NCBI GenBank assembly: GCA_017481825.1
Contig: JAFUOR010000106.1
Coordinates: 1 to 38,650 of the forward strand
Source: Clostridia bacterium
Lineage (GTDB): Bacteria > Bacillota > Clostridia > Christensenellales > Aristaeellaceae
DNA: 38,650 nt
Direction of reading: 5' to 3'
Both the position numbers and the translations under genes were made by a program. The notes beneath the pieces are model-generated. The model was not told where the DNA came from, did no database searches, and worked only from the letters and a program-made list of their open reading frames with translations. Below, piece after piece: positions 6,440 through 14,106 of the stretch (position 1 is its first letter; each line of letters begins with the position of its first letter).

Positions 6440-8371
6440 TCATTTCGAGGACACGCTGTCCACCACGTTATTTGCCCAGAAGTCCGATCGGAGCATGATC
6501 AGGCCGATCACCAGCTTCACCACATCAATGAACTGAATGCAGAAGTACACCCACACAATGTCCCAGTCAGTGTAGCGGCTGAGCACGAAGGCCAACACCG
6601 CGGGCACCAGCCAGGTGTAGACGCTGTCAAACAGGAAGGTGATGACCGTCTTACCGCCGGAGCGGATGGTGAAGTACGTTGCGTGAAGGAACGCGTGGAT
6701 AGGCAGCGATGCGCCAGCCACGACCAGCAGCTGACGTGCCAGCTCACGCACCTCCGGCTCCACATTGTAGAGCAGAGGAATGACGCCAGCAAAGAGCATC
6801 AGCAGCGCGCCCATCACCACATGGATGACCACCGTGAGGAAAAGGAGCTTGGTATCCGTATCGCGGGCGCCCTGCTTGTCGCCCTTGCCCAGGTGTTGGC
6901 CCACCATAATGGACACGGCGTTGCCCATGGCAAACATCAGCACGCAGAACAGATTCCATGCGGTGGAGGTGATATTCAGCGCCGCCAATGCACTCAGTCC
7001 GCGCACGGAATAGCACTGGTTGATGAAGGTCATGCCCAGCGACCAGGCAATCTCGTTAAGCAGCAGCGGCGAACCGGTGATGGCAATCTTCTTCACCAGC
7101 TCCCCCGGCACATGCAGGCTCCTGTATACACCTCTGACGAAGGGATATCGTTCCGTGCTCCGGTGGGCATGTACCAGCACATACGCCATCTCCACATAAC
7201 GGGAAATGACCGTCGCCAGCGCCGCACCACGCACGCCCATCGCCGGGAATCCGAAATGACCGAAAATCAGGCAGTAGTTGAGCACCAGATTCGTCAAAAT
7301 GGCGATGATCGATGCCACCATGGGCGCGAAGGTTTCTCCTGTTTCGCGCAGCGTACCAGCGTAGGTCTGCACAAGCATGAAGGGAATCAGGCCCCAGAGC
7401 ATCATGCTCAGGTAATCCTTGCCCTCCTGCAGCGCCAGTGTCAGATCGCCGCCATTGCTTTCACCCTGCAGGAAGAGCTGGATGAACGAATCGCCGAACA
7501 GCAGGAAAATGCCGATCCCCAGCAGCGTCAGCACCCAGCCGAAGTACAGCTTGAAGCGGAAGGTGTAGCGCATTCCGTCATAATCCTTCTTGCCTGCAAA
7601 CTGCGCGCCGAAGATCGATGCGCCGGACAAACCGCCAAAGATGGCGAGATTATACACCATCAGAATCTGATTGACGATGGCCACCGCACTGATGGCCTCT
7701 GTACCAAGGCCGCCAACCATGACGTTGTCCAGCAGGCTCACGAAGCTCGAAATGCCCTGCTGAATGACCAGCGGGATCAGGATGTGCAGCACATTTCGAT
7801 AAAATGCTTTATCGCCGATGAATTTCTTAAGCATGGGGAATATTCTCCTCTGTGGTTGTTTTCCGTCCTCGCTGCAAGGGAGGGTCTTCGCTTTCTCACG
7901 GCGAAGTTCCCTGTCCAGCTTCCAGTAATCCGGCATCCGCTCACCCCGGATGACTGCCTGCACGCACAGCCGGTATGTTTCCCGGCTACAGATGCCATCC
8001 CCAGCCATGTCGGCGATTTCGTCCAGCACAGCCAGTGCAGGGTACAGCGCCAACTCGCTTTGCCAGCATGCGCTGCGCATGATCGCGAGCCACTGCTCCT
8101 CATTAATCTCGCCGCGCTCGTAGCGCCCGGTGACCTCCTCGCGCAGCAGCGCCTCGACAGCCTCCAGGTCGGGCTGGCAGCTGTGCAAATGATGGTCCAG
8201 CACGTCCAGCGTTTCCTGTCTGTCCCTGCACACAGAAAGCGCCAGTACCAGCTCACTCAGCGGCTCCTCCTGCTCCAGGTGCTGCGCCAGCGCCGCCTCA
8301 TACCGTTCCGGCATATCCACCAGAAGGAGCCGGTAATACAGCATAACCTCTTCGGGCGTCACATCGGTCAC
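6440..8371 (-). CDS. MATE-family efflux transporter with N-terminal extension
   Basis: The frame encodes 643 residues. From about residue 180 (MLKKFIGDKAFYRNVLHILIP) it is a normal-length MATE exporter with about twelve membrane helices and two similar halves; this family expels drugs or metabolites using an Na+ or H+ gradient. Residues 1-179 are a soluble, mostly helical, acidic segment that I do not recognise and that MATE proteins normally lack. The outer ATG at 8371 follows GAGGTGA. The inner ATG at 7834 has its own site, GAGGAGA, about 10 nt upstream. The locus may therefore make a fusion and a free transporter. No stop interrupts the join. It follows pgi behind a terminator, and I see no clear promoter. 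Confidence 0.85.
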   Translation of the reverse strand: MTDVTPEEVMLYYRLLLVDMPERYEAALAQHLEQEEPLSELVLALSVCRDRQETLDVLDHHLHSCQPDLEAVEALLREEVTGRYERGEINEEQWLAIMRSACWQSELALYPALAVLDEIADMAGDGICSRETYRLCVQAVIRGERMPDYWKLDRELRREKAKTLPCSEDGKQPQRRIFPMLKKFIGDKAFYRNVLHILIPLVIQQGISSFVSLLDNVMVGGLGTEAISAVAIVNQILMVYNLAIFGGLSGASIFGAQFAGKKDYDGMRYTFRFKLYFGWVLTLLGIGIFLLFGDSFIQLFLQGESNGGDLTLALQEGKDYLSMMLWGLIPFMLVQTYAGTLRETGETFAPMVASIIAILTNLVLNYCLIFGHFGFPAMGVRGAALATVISRYVEMAYVLVHAHRSTERYPFVRGVYRSLHVPGELVKKIAITGSPLLLNEIAWSLGMTFINQCYSVRGLSALAALNITSTAWNLFCVLMFAMGNAVSIMVGQHLGKGDKQGARDTDTKLLFLTVVIHVVMGALLMLFAGVIPLLYNVEPEVRELARQLLVVAGASLPIHAFLHATYFTIRSGGKTVITFLFDSVYTWLVPAVLAFVLSRYTDWDIVWVYFCIQFIDVVKLVIGLIMLRSDFWANNVVDSVSSK

Positions 8372-8384
8372 CTCATTTTCTGCG

Positions 8385-8420
8385 AAAAGAGCGCTGACCC
8401 CATACCGAGATCAGCGCTCC
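8385..8420 (-). terminator. Intrinsic terminator after pgi
   Basis: On the minus strand AGCGCTGA pairs with TCAGCGCT, followed by CTTTTC. A second 8-bp inverted repeat lies just before it (8441-8448 with 8458-8465, arm GTCTGCCC) without a T-run. Confidence 0.75.
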
Positions 8421-8497
8421 ATGGAATCCGCATCACCGTTGTCTGCCCTGGTCACTTGGGCAGACTCTGCCCGGAAACCGGCATGCAGGCAGACGCC

Positions 8498-9835
8498 TTA
8501 CAGGCGAGCCTCCAGCTCCGCCTTGCGGGCCTCAAAGCCGGGCTTGCCCAGCAGGGCGAACATGTTCTTCTTATAGGCCTCCACGCCGGGCTGGTCGAAG
8601 GGATTCACACCCAGCAGGTAGCCGCTAAGACCACAGGCCTTCTCGAAGAAGTAGCACAGATAGCCGAAGTGGTACGCGTCCGCCTCGTCGATCTCGATGA
8701 TGATGTTGGGGGTGCCGCCGTCCATGTGCGCCATCAGCGTGCCCTGATAGGCCTTGCTGTTCACAAACTGCACGGACTTGCCAGCCAGATAGTTCAGGCC
8801 GTCGATGTCCTCAGCCGCCTCCTCAATGTAAGCCTCGCTCCGGGGCTCCTTGACCCAGATAACGGTCTCAAACAGGTTGCGGGTGCCGTCCTGAATGAAC
8901 TGGCCGATGGAGTGAAGATCGGTGGAGAAATTCGCCGCAGTGGGGAAGATGCCCTTGTTGTCCTTGCCCTCGCTCTCGGCGAAGAGCTGCTTGAACCACT
9001 CGCCCATCATGGTGAGCGCAGGCTCGTAGTTCACCAGAATCTCGGTATTCTTGCCCTTGCGGTAGAGGATGTTGCGCAACGCGGCATACTTCATGGAGGG
9101 GTTGGTCTCGATGGTGCCATCCTTGCAGATCTCGCGCGCCTCGGCAGCGCCCTTCATCATGGCCTCAATATCGATACCGGCAGCAGCAATGGGCAACAGA
9201 CCCACAGCCGTCAGCACGGAGAAGCGGCCGCCCACGTCATCCGGCACAACGAAGGTCTCGTAACCCTCGACATTGGCCAGGTTCTTCAGTGCCCCACGCG
9301 CCTTGTCGGTGGTGGCATAGATGCGGCTCTTCGCGCCCTCCTTGCCGTACTTCTCCTCCAGCATCTTCTTGAAGACGCGGAAGGCGATGGCGGGCTCGGT
9401 GGTCGTACCGGACTTGGAGATAATGTTCACGGAGAAATCGCGCTTGCCGATGATCTTGATGATATCATTCAGGTAGGAAGAAGAGATGTTGTTGCCCGCA
9501 AAATAGATCTCCGGGATGCCCTCGGGGCGGACGCCATTGTACATCTGGCCGTTGACGAACTCAATCGCCGCGCGGGCGCCCAGGTAGGAGCCGCCAATGC
9601 CGATCACAACGAGGACTTCGCTCTCGCCCTGGATCTTCTTCGCCGCCTTCTGGATGCGCACGAACTCTTCCTTGTCATAATTCACCGGCAGATCGAGCCA
9701 GCCCAGGAAGTCATTGCCCGCACCCTTGCCGGACAGCAGCGCCTCGTTCACAGTGCCCATCAGCGAGGACATATTATCCATTTCGGACTGGTTCACAAAG
9801 CCGTTCACACCGGTCAGCTTGAGATTCATCGCCAT
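8498..9835 (-). CDS. pgi: Glucose-6-phosphate isomerase
   Basis: The 445-residue protein interconverts glucose 6-phosphate and fructose 6-phosphate in the cytoplasm (glycolysis and gluconeogenesis). It has the short Bacillota form. Phosphate-binding segments are [18 protein letters not shown] near residue 76 and [13 protein letters not shown] near 140. The family signature is [17 protein letters not shown] at 199-215. Catalytic candidates are Glu289 (AESEGK), His308 (DLHSIGQ) and the Lys in VEAYKKN near 422. The frame is open to 10018, but the promoter at 9893-9921 and the GGAGA site before the ATG at 9835 fix the start. It is a single-gene unit with its own promoter and terminator. Confidence 0.97.
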   Translation of the reverse strand: MAMNLKLTGVNGFVNQSEMDNMSSLMGTVNEALLSGKGAGNDFLGWLDLPVNYDKEEFVRIQKAAKKIQGESEVLVVIGIGGSYLGARAAIEFVNGQMYNGVRPEGIPEIYFAGNNISSSYLNDIIKIIGKRDFSVNIISKSGTTTEPAIAFRVFKKMLEEKYGKEGAKSRIYATTDKARGALKNLANVEGYETFVVPDDVGGRFSVLTAVGLLPIAAAGIDIEAMMKGAAEAREICKDGTIETNPSMKYAALRNILYRKGKNTEILVNYEPALTMMGEWFKQLFAESEGKDNKGIFPTAANFSTDLHSIGQFIQDGTRNLFETVIWVKEPRSEAYIEEAAEDIDGLNYLAGKSVQFVNSKAYQGTLMAHMDGGTPNIIIEIDEADAYHFGYLCYFFEKACGLSGYLLGVNPFDQPGVEAYKKNMFALLGKPGFEARKAELEARL

Positions 9836-9892
9836 GTTGATCGTCTCCGTTTCTATCATCATAGTAGAGGATTTGCATATCAAACCATGATT

Positions 9893-9921
9893 ATTATACA
9901 GCGCTTCAGGGGAATTGGCAA
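9893..9921 (-). promoter_or_regulatory. Promoter of pgi
   Basis: On the minus strand TTGCCA and TATAAT are separated by 17 bp, a near-consensus sigma-A promoter. Transcription would start about 50 nt before the pgi ATG. The same boxes, spacing and upstream C-run occur before pgcA (27314-27342). Confidence 0.85.
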
Positions 9922-9929
9922 GAGGGGGA

Positions 9930-10146
9930 TGGATAATTTGCAGGGCGACCTCAGTCCAGGGCCTCCAGCAGTCATGGGCTCTGCCCCTGTACCCCGCGAA
10001 GGGCTTTCGTTCCAACATCGCTTGTCACTTTCGCCTTCGGCGAACTCCCCACTGGGGAGGCGTTTCGGCGCGATGCCTCTCGACACCCTTTTCGCGATGC
10101 GGTTGATTTCCTTCGGCCGAAGTTGCGCACGTGTGATTGTTTGGAG
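9930..10146. repeat. Non-coding repeat-like stretch upstream of pgi
   Basis: No gene is supported. Small hairpins follow one another (TCGCC-TTC-GGCGA near 10030, CTCCCC-ACT-GGGGAG near 10048). The last part, 10086-10146, closely resembles 36772-36830. Both copies begin CCCTTTTCGCGAT, carry TTCCTTCGG or CTCCTTCGG in the middle, and end GCRCGTGTGATTGTTTGGAG or GCGCGTGATTGTTGGAG. This suggests a dispersed intergenic repeat. Confidence 0.55.
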
Positions 10147-10149
10147 AAG

Positions 10150-10312
10150 GAAATCTTGTATTCCTTGTTGGTCATGCTATAGCTCGCACGGGGTCCTCGC
10201 ATCGCCCACGACCTGAACGTACCTTTGTGGCAGCAGGAGGCGGTATTAGAATGGGTCGAAGCCCCCACCTGCAGAGGGACCACGGAAGTAAGCGATGACC
10301 ATTTTGTGATCG
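10150..10312 (-). ncRNA. Candidate structured RNA (6S-like rod?)
   Basis: Between pgi and livF a long imperfect hairpin spans 10170-10300. The pairs I can place are GGTCAT 10170-10175 with 10295-10300, GCT 10176-10178 with AGC 10291-10293, a large unpaired bubble, GGTCCTC 10192-10198 with 10274-10281, CGACC 10209-10213 with 10254-10258, and TACC 10220-10223 with GGTA 10242-10245. A closing stem, a large central bubble and an interrupted arm is the general shape of 6S RNA, which binds RNA polymerase. The strand is inferred from a perfect TTGACA at 10339-10344 on the minus strand. I could not match primary sequence to a known 6S, so family and strand are uncertain. Confidence 0.35.
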
Positions 10313-10315
10313 GTA

Positions 10316-10344
10316 TGTATGCCAACTCATTCTGCCATTGTCAA
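10316..10344 (-). promoter_or_regulatory. Possible promoter of the structured RNA
   Basis: A perfect TTGACA on the minus strand (10339-10344) is followed by weak -10 options: CATACA at 17 bp or TACATA at 19 bp. The start would fall at about 10307-10310, just before the rod-like hairpin. Confidence 0.35.
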
Positions 10345-10387
10345 AAAGGGAAATTTGAATGAAGTTACCCTACATAATTTGGCATTC

Positions 10388-10428
10388 AAAAAGCGGCCTG
10401 CCTGCGAAAACAGAACAAGCCGCAAAAA
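10388..10428 (-). terminator. Intrinsic terminator of the liv operon
   Basis: On the minus strand GCGGCTTG pairs with CAGGCCGC (one G-T pair), then TTTTTGAATG. It begins immediately after the livF stop. Confidence 0.75.
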
Positions 10429-10429
10429 A

Positions 10430-11137
10430 TCAATTTCCCAGGTACGCCTTGCGCACATCGTCATTGTGCAGTAGATCGTCCGCCGCGCCGGACATGATGA
10501 TCTTGCCGGTTTCCAGCACGTAGGCGCGGTCGGCAATGGAAAGAGCCATCTGCGCATTCTGTTCAACGAGCAGGATGGTCACACCCGCCGCATGGAGCTC
10601 CTTAATGATATCGAATATCTGCTCCACCAGGATGGGCGCCAGACCCATCGAGGGCTCATCCAGCATGAGCAGGCGAGGCTTGGACATCATCGCGCGGGCG
10701 ATGGCCAGCATCTGCTGCTCGCCTCCGGAGAGGGTTCCGGCAATCTGCTTCTCGCGTTCCTTGAGGCGGGGAAAGCGCTGGAACATCTCCTCCATGGAAG
10801 CAGGAATTTCCGCCGCAGGACGGGTGAAGCCTCCCATTTCAAGGTTCTCGCGCACCGTCATCTGCTGGAAGATACGCCGTCCCTCAGGGCAGAGCGCCAT
10901 GCCCAGCGAAACCGTCTTGTTGCAGGGCGTAGCGATGAGGTTCTTGCCATCAAAGGTCATTGCACCCGTACGGGGACGAAGCAGGCCTGCAACGGTGTTC
11001 AGCGTCGTGGATTTGCCCGCGCCGTTTGCACCGATCAGCGTCACGATCTCGCCCTCGTTGACCTCAAAGGAGATACCCTTGATGGCGTGGATTGCGCCGT
11101 AGTACACATGAATGTCGTCAACTTTCAGCAGGCTCAT
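10430..11137 (-). CDS. livF: Branched-chain amino acid ABC transporter ATPase LivF
   Basis: The 235-residue ATPase is one of two that power branched-chain amino acid uptake. Walker A is GANGAGKSTT near residue 35, the ABC signature is LSGGEQQMLAIARAM near 135, and Walker B is LLMLDEPSMGLAP near 155. The length and the MALSIADRAYVLETGKI end fit LivF. Its ATG overlaps the livG stop by one base (TGATG), so the two are translationally coupled. It is the last gene of livK-H-M-G-F. Substrate could also be another hydrophobic amino acid, amide or urea, because this transporter family varies. Confidence 0.93.
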   Translation of the reverse strand: MSLLKVDDIHVYYGAIHAIKGISFEVNEGEIVTLIGANGAGKSTTLNTVAGLLRPRTGAMTFDGKNLIATPCNKTVSLGMALCPEGRRIFQQMTVRENLEMGGFTRPAAEIPASMEEMFQRFPRLKEREKQIAGTLSGGEQQMLAIARAMMSKPRLLMLDEPSMGLAPILVEQIFDIIKELHAAGVTILLVEQNAQMALSIADRAYVLETGKIIMSGAADDLLHNDDVRKAYLGN

Positions 11138-12000
11138 CAGGCGTCCTCCTTTTTCTGCGATCCGAGGTAGGCCTCAATGACCACGGGATTGGACTGAATC
11201 TCATCCGCCGTACCCTTGGCAATGATGCGGCCGTAGTTCAGCACGCAGATGCCCTCGCATATACCCATGACCAGATTCATATCATGCTCAATCAGCATCA
11301 CGGCAATCTGGAACTGATCGCGAATCTTGATGATATTCTGCATCAGTTCTTCCGTCTCATGGGGGTTCATACCGGCGGCGGGCTCATCCAGCAGGAGCAG
11401 GGACGGATTGGTTGCCAGGGCGCGAACGATCTCCAGGCGGCGCTGTGCGCCATAGGGCAGGCTGCCAGCCTTTACATCCGCCATATCCTGCATGCCGAAG
11501 ATGGACAGGAGGTCGAGCGCCTTTTCGTGCTGCTTCTTTTCGCCCTGCCAGAACTGCGGCAGGCGCAAAATGCCGGAAAACATACCGTACCGCACCTGGT
11601 TGTGAAGGCCAATGCGAACATTATCCTCCACGCTCATGTTGCTGAAAAGGCGAATATTCTGAAAGGTACGGGCAATGCCCATACGGTTGGCCTGCTCGGT
11701 GTTCATGCCGGCAGTATCCTTGCCATTGATCAGCACCGTACCGGTGGTGGGCTGATACACCTTGGTCAGCAGGTTGAACACCGTGGTTTTTCCCGCGCCG
11801 TTGGGGCCGATCAGGCCGCAGATCTCTGTCTGGCCCACGGCGATGTTGAAGTCCTCCACGGCCTTGAGGCCGCCGAATTCAATGCTCAGATGGCGGGTTT
11901 CCAGCACAGGGCGCTTATCCACATCGCGTTCAGGAACGATGGAGAGGCTGGGCACCGGCACCATCTTGGTGTCTACGAGCCGCTTCTTCTGCTGCGTCAT
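11137..12000 (-). CDS. livG: Branched-chain amino acid ABC transporter ATPase LivG
   Basis: The protein has 287 residues. Walker A is GPNGAGKTTVFNLL near residue 60, the signature region is LPYGAQRRLEIVRALA, and Walker B is LLLLDEPAAGMNPHE. The insert with FSNMSVEDNVRIGLH and the end VLNYGRIIAKGTADEIQ are typical of LivG. About 28 residues precede the usual start of the fold (RPVLETRHLSIEFGG), a modest extension. It starts 6 bp after the livM stop. Confidence 0.93.
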   Translation of the reverse strand: MTQQKKRLVDTKMVPVPSLSIVPERDVDKRPVLETRHLSIEFGGLKAVEDFNIAVGQTEICGLIGPNGAGKTTVFNLLTKVYQPTTGTVLINGKDTAGMNTEQANRMGIARTFQNIRLFSNMSVEDNVRIGLHNQVRYGMFSGILRLPQFWQGEKKQHEKALDLLSIFGMQDMADVKAGSLPYGAQRRLEIVRALATNPSLLLLDEPAAGMNPHETEELMQNIIKIRDQFQIAVMLIEHDMNLVMGICEGICVLNYGRIIAKGTADEIQSNPVVIEAYLGSQKKEDA

Positions 12001-12006
12001 GCCTTG

Positions 12007-13107
12007 TCACCTACCTTTCCGGCTTTCTTGGGTAGCAGCTTTTCCTCCAGGCTGGATAGCTTTTTCTCCAGCATCATCGTGAATTGCAGGCATCACGCGC
12101 GCCCACAGATTCTTGAGAATGGGGCTGTTGGTCGCCAGCATCACCAGGATCAGCACGATGGCATACACCAGCATGCGGTAGGTGCTGAAGGAGCGCAGGA
12201 GCTCAGGCAGGAGCGTCAGCGCAGTCGCCGCAACCACGGAGCCACGGATGTTGCCGATACCGCCCAGCACCACAAACACCAGCACCAGAATGGAGGTATC
12301 AAACTTGAACTTCGCCGCCGTAACGGTGGAGTAGTTCAATCCATACAGCGCGCCTGCCATGCCCGCCAGTACAGCGGAGGTGACAAAGGCCATCATCTTG
12401 TACTTGGTGACGTTCAAACCCACGGACTCCGCAGCAATGCGGCTGTCGCGGATGGCCATGATGGCGCGGCCCGAGCGGGAGTTGATGAGGTTGAGCACCA
12501 CAAAGAGGGTAAAGAGAATCAGCGCAAAGCCCATCTCAAAGGTCGCGATCTTGTCCACGCCCAACGCGCCTGCAGGACCGTTGTAAATGATCTTGCCCGC
12601 GAGGTTAGGGTTGTTGAACCCCACATGCAGCGCCATGCCGTCCACGGAGAAATACAGGGTGTTAAGCACGTTGCGGATGATTTCACCAAAGGCCAGCGTC
12701 ACGATGGCCAGGTAGTCACCGCGCAGGCGCAGCACCGGAATGCCGATCAGCACGCCCGCAATGCCTGCAAATACGCCGCCGGTAATCATCGCCAGAATCA
12801 GGCGCAGGGTCTCGTTTTCCACCTGAAAGGCACTTGCCAGCCATGTGGACATGATGATGCCCGAGAACGTGCCCACGCTCATGAAGCCTGCATGGCCCAG
12901 GGAGAGCTCACCGGAAATGCCGACCGTCAGATTCAGCGATACCGCCATGACGATGTACACGCAGATCGGAATCAGCTGGCCCTTGAGGGAGCGGGTCATC
13001 TTGAAGCCGTCGATCTCACCGGAGATCGCCAGCTGGCAGACCAGAAACGCAATGATGACCATGGCATACGTGATGAGGTTGCTGCGGAGCTTTTTGTTCA
13101 TATTCAC
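12007..13107 (-). CDS. livM: Branched-chain amino acid ABC permease LivM
   Basis: About 366 residues form a hydrophobic permease with roughly ten membrane helices. The central segment GISGELSLGHAGFMSVGTFSG and the later EIIRNVLNTLYFSVDGMALHVG region fit LivM. It pairs with LivH to form the membrane channel. I prefer the GTG at 13107, six bases after GAGGTG; an ATG at 13101 or one at 13131 overlapping livH are alternatives. The C-terminal tail is basic and polar (EKAIQPGGKAATQESRKGR). Confidence 0.92.
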   Translation of the reverse strand: MNMNKKLRSNLITYAMVIIAFLVCQLAISGEIDGFKMTRSLKGQLIPICVYIVMAVSLNLTVGISGELSLGHAGFMSVGTFSGIIMSTWLASAFQVENETLRLILAMITGGVFAGIAGVLIGIPVLRLRGDYLAIVTLAFGEIIRNVLNTLYFSVDGMALHVGFNNPNLAGKIIYNGPAGALGVDKIATFEMGFALILFTLFVVLNLINSRSGRAIMAIRDSRIAAESVGLNVTKYKMMAFVTSAVLAGMAGALYGLNYSTVTAAKFKFDTSILVLVFVVLGGIGNIRGSVVAATALTLLPELLRSFSTYRMLVYAIVLILVMLATNSPILKNLWARVMPAIHDDAGEKAIQPGGKAATQESRKGR

Positions 13108-13117
13108 GCTTCTCACC

Positions 13118-14002
13118 TCACACTTTCTCATGAATCTTCTTGCCCAGCAGGCCTGTGGGCTTCACCAGCAGCACGATGATCAGTACTGCGAAAACAAAGG
13201 CGTCGCCCAGCTCCATGGAGATGTAGGCCTTGCCCAGAATCTCAATAACACCCAGCAGAATGCCGCCGACCATCGCGCCCGGAATGGAGCCGATGCCGCC
13301 GAACACCGCCGCCGTAAAGGCCTTGATGCCCGGCATGGAGCCGGTGGTAGGCGTCAGCGCCGGATAGGCGGTGCACAGCAGCACACCGGCAATCGCCGCC
13401 AGCGCAGAGCCGATGGCAAAGGTCACCGAAATGGTGAAGTTGACGTTGATGCCCATCAACTCCGCAGCACCTTTATCCTCGGCCACGACGCGCATGGCCT
13501 TGCCCATCTTGGTCCTGGACGTGAACAGGTGCAGGCCGATCATGATCAGGATACACGCCACGATGGTCACAATGGCCTCGCCCTTGATCATCAGCTGGCC
13601 GCCCAGCAGGGAAATTGCCGGCAGATCGATCATATCTGGGAAGGACTTGGTGTTGGAGCCCCAGATGAGCAGCGCCGCATTCTGCAGGAAATAGCTCACG
13701 CCGATGGCTGTGATCAGCACCGCCAGGGACGTAGCCTGGCGCAGGGGCTTATAAGCCAGCCGCTCAATGATGATGCCCAGCGCCGTGCAAACCACCATTG
13801 CTGCCACCACCGCCAGCGCCGGCGGCAGATTCCAGTAGTGGATGGCGCAGAAGGAAATGTATGCGCCAACCATGATTACATCGCCATGGGCAAAGTTCAG
13901 CATCTTGGCAATGCCGTAGACCATCGTGTAACCCAGCGCGATGATCGCGTATACGCTGCCCAGACTCAAGCCGTTCATCAGATGGGAAAGGAGCGATACC
14001 AT
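13118..14002 (-). CDS. livH: Branched-chain amino acid ABC permease LivH
   Basis: The 294-residue permease has about eight membrane helices. GSVYAIIALGYTMVYGIAKMLNFAHGDVIMVGAY at the N-terminus is diagnostic for LivH-type permeases, and the EAA-like loop includes MGKAMRVVAEDKGAAELMGIN. It forms the channel with LivM. The start at 14002 is preceded by GAGAGAGG. It follows livK after a 104-bp gap holding a hairpin, with weak promoter-like boxes (TTGTAC and TACATT, 17 bp apart on the minus strand). Confidence 0.94.
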   Translation of the reverse strand: MVSLLSHLMNGLSLGSVYAIIALGYTMVYGIAKMLNFAHGDVIMVGAYISFCAIHYWNLPPALAVVAAMVVCTALGIIIERLAYKPLRQATSLAVLITAIGVSYFLQNAALLIWGSNTKSFPDMIDLPAISLLGGQLMIKGEAIVTIVACILIMIGLHLFTSRTKMGKAMRVVAEDKGAAELMGINVNFTISVTFAIGSALAAIAGVLLCTAYPALTPTTGSMPGIKAFTAAVFGGIGSIPGAMVGGILLGVIEILGKAYISMELGDAFVFAVLIIVLLVKPTGLLGKKIHEKV

Positions 14003-14053
14003 TCCTTCACGACCTCTCTCAATGTAAAATAGTGATCACCATAGTACAAGAAC

Positions 14054-14088
14054 CGCCCGACTCCCGCCAAGCTGCAGGAGTCGGGCGC
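14054..14088 (-). terminator. Intercistronic hairpin between livK and livH
   Basis: An 11-bp stem (CGCCCGACTCC with GGAGTCGGGCG) has a 13-nt loop. On the minus strand it is followed by GTTCTTG, a weak T-run. It probably acts as a leaky terminator or 3'-end stabiliser, giving more binding protein than permease. Confidence 0.6.
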
Positions 14089-14106
14089 GGACACACCTCA
14101 GACGGA

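Noticed and set aside
6683..10216. A 1177-residue plus-strand frame
   Set aside because: It is the complement of the MATE and pgi genes, His/Arg/Gln-rich with no domain; a shadow of GC-rich coding sequence.
10150..10312. SRP RNA, tmRNA or RNase P RNA
   Set aside because: I looked for the GGAAGGAAGCAG-type SRP loop, the tmRNA ends and the RNase P core and found none.
9972..10325. A 117-residue minus-strand frame in the pgi-livF gap
   Set aside because: It has no ribosome site or domain and runs across the repeat and hairpin region.
11092..14032. Long plus-strand frames opposite livFGHM
   Set aside because: They are antisense shadows; the minus-strand genes have clear motifs and ribosome sites.
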